Source: Photorhabdus akhurstii
GTDB taxonomy: Bacteria > Pseudomonadota > Gammaproteobacteria > Enterobacterales > Enterobacteriaceae
Assembly (NCBI RefSeq): GCF_018448925.1
Contig: NZ_RCWE01000018.1
Coordinates: 1 to 46,356 of the forward strand
Length of the DNA stretch: 46,356 bases
Direction: 5' to 3'
Under the pieces are notes generated by a model. It had not been told where the DNA came from. It was given only the letters and a program-made list of their open reading frames with translations, and made no database searches. Of this stretch, positions 39,931 to 46,356 are shown piece after piece. A program made the position numbers and the translations under genes. Positions within the stretch are counted from its first letter, which is position 1. Each line of letters begins with the position of its first letter.

Positions 39931-42900
39931 ATATTGCCTTCCAATAGTTCCTGTGTTGTCTCTTGCCCAGCCTGGAGATGCTTTCTTTTTTCTTTAACCT
40001 GATAAATCGTGGCGATTCGTGCTAATCGCTCAAGTGTTGGATGTTCAAAGACACTGCTCAACGGTATTTCAATGTTTAGATCATTGCGTATTAAGCTGAT
40101 AAGGCGGGTTGCTTGAAGAGAGTGACCACCCAGCACGAAAAAGTTGTCATAAATGCCGACTTGACTAACGCCCAACACTGCTTGCCATAACTGACTGATT
40201 TTTCCTTCCACTTCATTTCTTGGCGCGACATAACCTTGTTGTCGGAAATCATTTTCATTTGGAATAGGCAACGCTTTTTTGTCCACTTTGTTATTTAACG
40301 TGAGTGGCATTCGCTCTAGCGGAATATAAAGGCTTGGAACCATGTATTCTGGTAATTGTTTTTTCAGTGCTGATTCAAGTTGTTCTGAAAGTTCAGCTTT
40401 AATATCGGAGGATTGAGAAGGGTTATCGGTATTAAATTTCAGCCCTTTTTTATCCAGCCAGTCTTTGGTTGGACAAACATAAGCAATCAATCTCTTATCG
40501 TTCCCATAAGTAATAACCGCAGCACTGCTTACGGCGTCATGTCCGACCAATGCTGTTTCGATTTCTCCTAATTCAATCCTAAATCCTCTAATCTTGACTT
40601 GAGAGTCAATCCGGTCAATAAATTCCACACTACCATCAGGCCACCAACGGGCTAAATCTCCTGTTCGGTATAAACGTTGAGATTTATCCTTCAAATCAGT
40701 AATAAATTTCGTTGCGTTTGTTTCAGGAGCATTCAAATACCCACGTGCCAGTTGGATGCCGCCAATACATAATTCCCCCGCAACACCAATAGGCACTAAA
40801 TTACCTGATGGATCAAGAATACGGATAACGGTATTGGGCAATGGTTTCCCAATCGTAATTTTGTCATCAGTTAATAAGCCCGCAGTCACAATGGCAGTAC
40901 ACTCTGTCGGGCCATAGACGTTAAACAGTTTTCTACCCTGTGACCAACGGACAGCAATTTGTGGTGGTACTGCTTCCCCCGCTAAAAGTAAAGTTGAAAC
41001 GGAACGCCATTTGTTAAAGTCCAGATAAGGCAGCAAAGCCGGCGGTAATACAGCATGGGTAATCTGGTGTTTATCAACTAACTCATCCAAATATTCAGGG
41101 CTATGCTGTTGGGTTTCTGAAATTAAATAAAGCGCGGCTCCATACGCCAATGTCATAGATATTTCTAAGATCATGGCATCAAAACTCCAGGAAGCGAACT
41201 GCAATCCCCGGCTATATGAATCAACACCAAATAAACCCGCCTGTGAAAGTGCCAGATTTACCCACCCCTTATGTTCCAACATAACCCCTTTTGGTTTACC
41301 GGTAGAACCAGAGGTATAAATGACGTAAGCCAGATTATTTTCCGTTATTGGGAATGGGCGTTCAGCGATATTGTCCGTAGGCATGTGCTGCAATTGTGAT
41401 TGCATTGTCTCCGTATCCAAACAGACGACTTTCTGCTGGCTGATTGGGAGTTTTTCTATCAGATTTGTTTCGGTCAGAATGAACTCAGCTTCGCTGTGTT
41501 CCAACATATATTGAAGACGGAGTTTCGGATAACTGGGATCTAACGGCAAATAAGCTCCCCCTGCTTTAATAATCCCCAGTAGCGCGACTACAGCGCGTAT
41601 TGAACGAGGAATACAGAGCGCGACCAATGCTTCTAGTTTGATCTTTTGTTCTATCAAATAGTGAGCAAGTTGGTTAGCTTGTTTATTTAGCTCCCGATAA
41701 CTTAATGAATTGCCGTCAAAAATAACTGCTATTTTTTCGGGATATCGGGCAGCTTGTTCCTCAAACAGTTCATGAAAACAGCCGCTATGCTGGCTATAAT
41801 CCTGTAGGCCATTCCATTCATGTAATAAAGTGTGTATTTCAGCTTCTGCTAATAGTGGAATATCATGGACAGAGGGTTCCCTGTATATTAGATCGGAACC
41901 AATACATGGCTTCATTACACTAACAATATTAGCAAGCAAGGTTTCATAATTGGCGATTAATCTTTCAATAGTTATATTTCTGAATAAGCTGCTGTCATAA
42001 ACCCATAGCAGGGATAATCCTCCATCTTCTTCATAAACATGAATTTCCAAATCAAATCGGACTTTCAGCAGCAGACGTTCTTCAAGTTCAATATTATTAT
42101 CCCGCGCCAGTGTCGTATCACGCTGAGTATTCTCCAGAGTAAACGCGATTTGGAATATAGGGTTATAATTTAAGTTTCGCCCCGGACTCAGTTTTTCCAC
42201 CAGCATTTGAAATGGCAGATCTTGATGAGCATAAGCATCCAGGATAGTACGACTGTTCTGTTTTAATAACTCACTGAAAGTAGGCTGGCCGGATAAATCT
42301 GTTCTGATCACCAGAGAGTTAACAAAAAAACCAATCAAAGGCTCAATATCATGGTGCCTTCTCCCGGCAAGTGGTGTTCCGACCAAAATGTCTTTTTCAT
42401 TACTGTGACGACTCAACAATACGGCAAAGGCTGTCTCCAGAAACATGAATAGCGTGACTTCATGTTGGTGACATAATGCTCTTATTTCTTGTGTCAGATC
42501 CTTTGAAATACGTTGCTCACTAAGATGCCCCTCGAAACTCTGTTTCTCTGGTCGTGGGTTATCCAGTGGAAGACGGTGAAGCGGAGAAATACCTGATAAC
42601 TGAGTTTGCCAATAATCCAGTTGTTTTTTCAGAATATCACCTTGCAGCCAATTTCGTTGCCATTGAGCATAATCGGTATATTGGATTTTAAGTGGCGGTA
42701 ATGGGGATATTTCTCCTTTATGATACTCGCGATATAGGGTGATAAGTTCATTAATAAAAATTTCTATTGACCAACTATCACAGGCAATATGGTGAATGGT
42801 ATAAATAATTACATAATCATTTTCAGCCAGCTTTATCAGGCGAATACGCAACATCAAATCAGTACTGAGATTAAAAACCAAGTTATCTTCTTCTTTACTG

Positions 42901-43424
42901 AATCTTTTGACTTGAGATTCTTGCTCAGTTCCAGAGAATGCGGTCAGATCATGTAGTATAATAGGTAAATCATAGGAATGTGCTACGACTTGCCGTGGCT
43001 CATTATCAATAATCTTAATATGGGTACGTAACGCCTCATGACGCTCAAGCAACGTTTTTACCGCAGCCTTAAAAGCGTTGAAATCAAGTTGTTCCCGTAA
43101 TCTCAAATATCCGGGACAATTATATTGAGGGCTACCTTCGGTAAGTTGGTCGATAAACCACAGGCGTTGTTGAGCAAATGAGAGTGGATAATGTTCTGCA
43201 TTGCCATCACGTTGGATATTCTGTAATTGATATGTTTGAATTTCTTCTTCTGCATCGATCTGGCTCAGGAAATCGATCAACTCTTGTTTATAATTTTTCC
43301 ATTCATTGAATAATTCCGCTGGAATATTATCACGGCTGGTTTCGTATTGTAATCGATTATCAGCAACAAACAGAGTAATTCCTTGATTTAAAGCCTCATT
43401 CACAATTTGCACTGCATTTTTCAT
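39927..43424 (-). CDS. NRPS, first subunit: dock-C-A-PCP
   Basis: 1165 residues. TubC-like docking domain (~1-55, [18 protein letters not shown]); condensation (~75-520, HHIACDSWS); adenylation (~550-1030, [39 protein letters not shown]); carrier protein ([16 protein letters not shown], ~1100); C-terminal docking tail (TQELLEGNI). Adenylation residues D A L V L A V A I K, one different from the other two subunits. Having both an N-terminal docking domain and a C domain is odd for a chain-starting protein; in rhabdopeptide systems it permits iterative use or is idle. ATG 43424 has a strong AAGGAG. No MbtH or phosphopantetheinyl transferase gene is in the window. Confidence 0.92.
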   Translation of the reverse strand: MKNAVQIVNEALNQGITLFVADNRLQYETSRDNIPAELFNEWKNYKQELIDFLSQIDAEEEIQTYQLQNIQRDGNAEHYPLSFAQQRLWFIDQLTEGSPQYNCPGYLRLREQLDFNAFKAAVKTLLERHEALRTHIKIIDNEPRQVVAHSYDLPIILHDLTAFSGTEQESQVKRFSKEEDNLVFNLSTDLMLRIRLIKLAENDYVIIYTIHHIACDSWSIEIFINELITLYREYHKGEISPLPPLKIQYTDYAQWQRNWLQGDILKKQLDYWQTQLSGISPLHRLPLDNPRPEKQSFEGHLSEQRISKDLTQEIRALCHQHEVTLFMFLETAFAVLLSRHSNEKDILVGTPLAGRRHHDIEPLIGFFVNSLVIRTDLSGQPTFSELLKQNSRTILDAYAHQDLPFQMLVEKLSPGRNLNYNPIFQIAFTLENTQRDTTLARDNNIELEERLLLKVRFDLEIHVYEEDGGLSLLWVYDSSLFRNITIERLIANYETLLANIVSVMKPCIGSDLIYREPSVHDIPLLAEAEIHTLLHEWNGLQDYSQHSGCFHELFEEQAARYPEKIAVIFDGNSLSYRELNKQANQLAHYLIEQKIKLEALVALCIPRSIRAVVALLGIIKAGGAYLPLDPSYPKLRLQYMLEHSEAEFILTETNLIEKLPISQQKVVCLDTETMQSQLQHMPTDNIAERPFPITENNLAYVIYTSGSTGKPKGVMLEHKGWVNLALSQAGLFGVDSYSRGLQFASWSFDAMILEISMTLAYGAALYLISETQQHSPEYLDELVDKHQITHAVLPPALLPYLDFNKWRSVSTLLLAGEAVPPQIAVRWSQGRKLFNVYGPTECTAIVTAGLLTDDKITIGKPLPNTVIRILDPSGNLVPIGVAGELCIGGIQLARGYLNAPETNATKFITDLKDKSQRLYRTGDLARWWPDGSVEFIDRIDSQVKIRGFRIELGEIETALVGHDAVSSAAVITYGNDKRLIAYVCPTKDWLDKKGLKFNTDNPSQSSDIKAELSEQLESALKKQLPEYMVPSLYIPLERMPLTLNNKVDKKALPIPNENDFRQQGYVAPRNEVEGKISQLWQAVLGVSQVGIYDNFFVLGGHSLQATRLISLIRNDLNIEIPLSSVFEHPTLERLARIATIYQVKEKRKHLQAGQETTQELLEGNI

Positions 43425-43746
43425 ATATCTCCTTGAAAATATAATATCAAATTATTTATTAAGTGATTATTTATGATGTCCGTAATTTCAAAATAACAAA
43501 TTTCTAATCATGTTAGCATATGGGCATCGAAAATCATTAGCTATGTTGTTTGATTTTATTATCAAAAACAGTGAGAAAATATGAAGGTTTTTTTAATAGA
43601 TGAGAAATATAAAAATCACACCAAAATTAATAACCATTTAAAAAGATAATAGTAACATTCTATTTACTCATTAACTATTTGCCTGTTATTAATATAAATC
43701 TGCATCTAAAAAATATTAATAATAAAAATCCCAATCACAAAAACAA
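43425..43746. other. AT-rich upstream region of the NRPS operon
   Basis: About 320 bases, non-coding. It must contain the NRPS promoter, but no -35/-10 pair stands out. Only tiny frames of up to 22 codons are present. Confidence 0.4.
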
Positions 43747-44020
43747 CTGATATTTTATTTTTCCTGACCAGATACAATGGCATTAATTAATCACTCATAA
43801 TATCGGAGTAAACTATCAATAGCTTCTTTGGAATAGAGTTCTGGATTATATGAGAATTCATATAGGATACTTTAGGGCTTATTGATAAAATTACACCACA
43901 TGATTCGAAAGGAGTTGGAATAATCTATATAGGTTCTATGCCCAGGTTAGTAAATAATTATTCTTCATCACTTTCTATATCGATATAATTAAATAGTCCA
44001 ATTTCTTGCAAAATGGCATC
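43747..44020 (-). pseudogene. Decayed C-terminal fragment of an NRPS terminal condensation domain
   Basis: On the minus strand, pieces in changing frames match the end of the last NRPS subunit. LFNYIDIESDEE corresponds to [15 protein letters not shown] to PFES; YEFSYNPELYSKEAIDSLL, then RYYE-stop-LINAIVSGQEK, corresponds to [19 protein letters not shown], then [16 protein letters not shown]. Stops and frameshifts make it non-functional. It lies just upstream of the first NRPS gene, so a former NRPS gene once ended here, or the operon end was duplicated. Confidence 0.8.
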
Positions 44021-44123
44021 CACGTTGGAGAGTCATGCTGCCGCGTCAGCCAAAGAGTTGAACGAAAGTAATGGTCAGACCGCTGAACAGGAGGCCGAAG
44101 AGCCGGAAACAGGCTCAAGCTGA
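44013..44123 (+). pseudogene. Short GC-rich coding tail, possibly phage-derived
   Basis: A 36-codon frame (ATG 44013, TGA 44121) reads ESHAAASAKELNESNGQ, then EQEAEEPETGSS. The composition is far more GC-rich than its surroundings, it has no ribosome binding site, and it begins exactly where the NRPS relic ends. A good terminator follows at 44178. I infer the 3' end of a lost gene, phage-like in style; the family is unknown. Confidence 0.35.
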
Positions 44124-44177
44124 TAAATCAGCATCGGCAAACACATAATCCCCATCTGTATCAAGCCCCTTACACAA

Positions 44178-44202
44178 AAGTCCTGTAATGCAGGGCTTTT
44201 TT
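44178..44202 (+). terminator. Rho-independent terminator
   Basis: AGTCCTG pairs with CAGGGCT (one G-T pair) around a five-base loop, followed by a run of six T. On the plus strand it ends whatever transcript carried the short coding tail 55 bases upstream. Confidence 0.7.
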
Positions 44203-44262
44203 AACAACAACTCCTAAGCTGCTTATATTTATAGCTTGTTTTTGAAAATAAGGATTTCAATA

Positions 44263-45579
44263 TTAGATATTCAATCTCAAATTTGTATCAACTAGATCAA
44301 TCAACGATTTTGGTACACCAAAATCAGCGGCTATCTTACTCCAAGTAGAGACTTTTTCTATGGTTTCCTCAATAATCCCATTGACCATTTTTTTGGTGAA
44401 CAACGGACTTAGTTTTTCCAATGAATAAAAATCTTGCCGAGTGAAGTTATCTCTTTTACCGTTTAAACTCATCCAGTGACTGTTTACCCATCTACTGTCA
44501 GGCTTATAACTGTAGGCCAAATCGTAGGCCGGTGCCAAATCCCATTTTTTGCCTTTTAATATAAACGCGAAGTTTTTAGCGTGATCATCATGATTCCTAG
44601 CAATGATATTAAAGCACATTCTTCTTAGTAGCTGTTCAGCAGCCTTAGCCGATAGTTTTAGCTGCCTGGCAACAAAGAAAAGTTCTGCGTAGGAGAAAGA
44701 ACCTGGTTTTTTATAGTCAACGTGAGCAAGTCCATTTAATGTTTGAACATGGATTTTTTTATTCCCCAGACGATCAAAACGCTGTGTGATAAAGTGACGC
44801 CTGTTGCCTTCATGGAGTAATCGGCAGGGCATCATGTCTATACCGCAATCTTTTGCCATCAAATGGTATACATATTCCATCGCTCCAAAGCCTAGTGGAT
44901 CACCAAAGGTTTCCTGGTTTTTGTTGTGCTCACTGACACCATCAAATTTCATAAGATAGTGAATAAAACCATTAGGGACTTTAACTTGACCAGAGCGAAC
45001 CTGAGTGAAGTCCTCATTAAAGGCTAGTATAGCTTTGGGTCTGGCTCCGCCAGCGCTCATACCTACGGAAAGTAGTGACATCATGGCCTCGCGATCTTCC
45101 TGACCATTATTAACCAACTCAGCAGTAAAATTGCCACGAGAGTCAAGAATTTCTTGGGCAATAGAAACCAATGAATCTATTTCTACTTGTTTTGAGGAAC
45201 TAAGGTTTCTTATTTTGGTTGCTGGTGCGTATTCAAGAGCCCCCATCCCTCTTTTCCCAGTATATTGAAGTCGCTGCAAAGGTGTAATGTCGTTAGGAGA
45301 TTTACCTTGAGCTGCAACCCATGCATTGAGTACAGCGTTGCCAAAGTCGTCTGGTAGTGAGTCTGCAATCAATCCAGGTAGTCCTTTAAACGTGTTATAG
45401 TCCAGTTCTGGAAAACTGTAGATTTTATTTGTCAAAGGCATTTTCAGCGGAGACAGTTCGATCCCTTTAACGATAAAGTTGGGGTCGTACTGAAATAAGC
45501 CCAAATTTTTACTAGGGTCAAAACTCATCGCACCAACTTTATGCTGATTGTAAATTACGTTGATAACTTCCATTACCAT
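44263..45579 (-). CDS. hipA: HipA-type serine/threonine kinase toxin
   Basis: 438 residues, the usual length for HipA kinases. These phosphorylate aminoacyl-tRNA synthetases such as GltX and cause growth arrest and persistence. The N-terminal subdomain (~1-130, YNQHKVGAMSFDP...) is followed by the kinase core: the Gly-rich ATP loop SAGGARPKAI (~187), catalytic Asp in ARNHDDHAKNFAF (~335) and the metal-binding Asp in LAPAYDLAYS (~355). It overlaps the HipB-like gene by seven bases. All key residues look intact, so it is likely active. Substrate may differ from E. coli. Confidence 0.92.
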   Translation of the reverse strand: MVMEVINVIYNQHKVGAMSFDPSKNLGLFQYDPNFIVKGIELSPLKMPLTNKIYSFPELDYNTFKGLPGLIADSLPDDFGNAVLNAWVAAQGKSPNDITPLQRLQYTGKRGMGALEYAPATKIRNLSSSKQVEIDSLVSIAQEILDSRGNFTAELVNNGQEDREAMMSLLSVGMSAGGARPKAILAFNEDFTQVRSGQVKVPNGFIHYLMKFDGVSEHNKNQETFGDPLGFGAMEYVYHLMAKDCGIDMMPCRLLHEGNRRHFITQRFDRLGNKKIHVQTLNGLAHVDYKKPGSFSYAELFFVARQLKLSAKAAEQLLRRMCFNIIARNHDDHAKNFAFILKGKKWDLAPAYDLAYSYKPDSRWVNSHWMSLNGKRDNFTRQDFYSLEKLSPLFTKKMVNGIIEETIEKVSTWSKIAADFGVPKSLIDLVDTNLRLNI

Positions 45580-45905
45580 TCTGGTGTATCCTCTTCAATC
45601 TTGTTTTTTCTAAGACCAGATGCTCGTTGTCGTTTTTTTCCTTGAAGTTTAGCGAGTTGGATAGGAGATATACTTTGTTTGGGAAGAAAAAGATCTAATT
45701 GTTCGGTTAAGTTTAACGCGGCCATAATGGCAACAAAAATCTCTAATTGGACTTTACCTTTTTCAGCATTCAGTACAGTTTTTCTTGTGACGCCTAAAAG
45801 TTCAGCAATTTCAGCTTGAGTCAGATCATTGTTTAGTCGAGCTTGTTTCAAGCGTTCTCCCAATTCCTCTGCAATTGCTAAAGCTGTTTTTTCATGTAAC
45901 ATCAT
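45573..45905 (-). CDS. hipB: HipB-type XRE antitoxin and repressor
   Basis: About 110 residues from ATG 45905 (MMLHEKTALAIAEELG), chosen because GGAG lies four bases upstream; the frame stays open seven codons further. The helix-turn-helix is LTQAEIAELLGVTRKTVLNAEKG. The C-terminal tail is basic (GKKRQRASGLRKNK) and ends TPEW, like the Trp-ending degron-type tail of E. coli HipB. It should bind HipA and repress the operon through the sites upstream. Confidence 0.9.
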   Translation of the reverse strand: MMLHEKTALAIAEELGERLKQARLNNDLTQAEIAELLGVTRKTVLNAEKGKVQLEIFVAIMAALNLTEQLDLFLPKQSISPIQLAKLQGKKRQRASGLRKNKIEEDTPEW

Positions 45906-45921
45906 AACGCTCCAAAAATGA

Positions 45922-46016
45922 CACATTAAAACCGTTACTATCTATAATGAGCAATTATAAGCACATTACATATCAATCACAACCTTATATGCTAATGTCC
46001 TATTAAAAAGACATTA
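45922..46016. promoter_or_regulatory. hipBA promoter and candidate HipB half-sites
   Basis: On the minus strand TTGTGA (45982-45977) is followed after 17 bases by a perfect TATAAT (45959-45954). The heptamer TAATGTC/G occurs four times, two on each strand: CACATTA at 45922-45928 and 45962-45968, TAATGTC at 45993-45999, and GACATTA at 46010-46016. The last two form an inverted pair with a 10-base spacer; one overlaps the promoter spacer. This is the pattern expected for autoregulation. Confidence 0.6.
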
Positions 46017-46053
46017 TAGACTTTAACAGCATTAATATCCAATATATGGAACA

Positions 46054-46356
46054 TTATGAGATGAGTTGATATCGGTAGGAACTAAATGCACGCGTCATTG
46101 AATTAATCAGAGGGGATGGCAATTGATTTGGGTAAACATAACGGGGCCGTTCTTCATCGATCAATGTCAGAGTAACATGTGTTAATTTCTTACTGGCCCG
46201 GTTAAAAGCCAGAAATATCCCCTCTTTCTGCATATCTAACGATACATAATCGTCACCAGAATCTCCTCTAGGCTTACTCTTATAAGGAATCAGACCTTCA
46301 TTAAAAATTTCCTGATAAGATTTACCCAAGCTATTTATTAACGCCTCTACATTTAT
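46054..46356 (-). CDS. DUF6392-like protein, partial at window edge
   Basis: The frame is open to the right edge (NVEALINSLGKSYQEIFNEG..., then SLDMQKEGIFLAFNR), so the start is probably just outside. These blocks and NQLPSPL match small DUF6392 proteins common in Photorhabdus and Xenorhabdus, often near bacteriocin or phage genes; function unknown. From memory, homologues continue past LPSPL with a further ~50 residues that are missing here: the frame stops after INSMTRAFSSYRYQLIS, suggesting a 3' truncation. Confidence 0.55.
   Translation of the reverse strand: MNVEALINSLGKSYQEIFNEGLIPYKSKPRGDSGDDYVSLDMQKEGIFLAFNRASKKLTHVTLTLIDEERPRYVYPNQLPSPLINSMTRAFSSYRYQLIS

Noticed and set aside
30368-43424. 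Long near-repeats shared by the three NRPS genes, as possible assembly duplication
   Set aside because: The copies differ at many positions, one has a methyltransferase insert and one a terminal C domain; they are paralogous modules.

Overview
The window looks like chromosome from a Photorhabdus-type entomopathogenic member of the Morganellaceae. I base this on the housekeeping proteins, which are close to their enterobacterial counterparts (eno, pyrG, mazG, relA, rlmD, barA, dgt, mtnN, btuF, erpA, hemL), on a Photorhabdus/Xenorhabdus-style intergenic repeat, on NRPS genes of the monomodular rhabdopeptide style, and on many decayed toxin-antitoxin and phage remnants. The genus is an inference; no search was run.

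Layout. 1-2090 is a degenerate strip: phage-like gene ends, a broken dinJ/yafQ toxin-antitoxin pair and a possible methylase fragment. 2143-5157 is eno-pyrG (minus strand). In E. coli mazG lies directly upstream of pyrG. Here the two are separated by about 10.9 kb of accessory DNA (5158-16056). That DNA holds (a) a plus-strand three-gene cassette resembling a type VI effector with a Tox-REase-5 nuclease domain, its Imm52-type immunity protein and a small possible co-chaperone, and (b) a very AT-rich minus-strand operon (7327-15661).

The operon is the main discovery. It starts with a 23-residue precursor peptide that is too short for ordinary gene calling and ends in VLCNSVDCP. Next come an MbnC-like partner protein and an MbnB-like DUF692/MNIO iron oxidase. 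They are followed by a PIG-L deacetylase-glycosyltransferase fusion, a PhyH-type dioxygenase, a PLP aminotransferase, a protein related to the HExxH peptide hydroxylases, a TauD-type dioxygenase and a two-component ABC exporter. I read it as a methanobactin-like RiPP pathway in a non-methanotroph, with much more tailoring than classical methanobactin. It has a good sigma-70 promoter, a 16-bp perfect palindrome over the expected transcription start, and a GC hairpin between the precursor gene and the enzyme genes. Several of its genes overlap, which indicates translational coupling.

16057-29113 is core genome: mazG-relA-rlmD (minus), barA (plus, divergent), dgt (minus), mtnN-btuF (plus), erpA (minus), a DUF1460 lipoprotein gene and hemL (plus). 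Points of note are a BarA that lacks the pseudo-receiver domain of the E. coli protein, and a palindromic repeat that supplies the mazG start codon.

29154-30102 holds an orphan VapB-like antitoxin gene and a 5'-truncated HigB-like toxin gene with an intact XRE antitoxin gene. 30368-43424 is a three-gene NRPS operon (minus): docking-C-A-PCP, docking-C-A-MT-PCP, docking-C-A-PCP-Cterm. It has no thioesterase, and all three adenylation domains have almost the same specificity residues. A decayed C-terminal fragment of a further NRPS gene lies just upstream (43747-44020). The right end holds hipBA with a clear promoter and operator-like half-sites, and a DUF6392-like gene cut by the window edge. 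No rRNA, tRNA, CRISPR array or intact insertion sequence was seen. Domain positions are approximate because they were read by eye.
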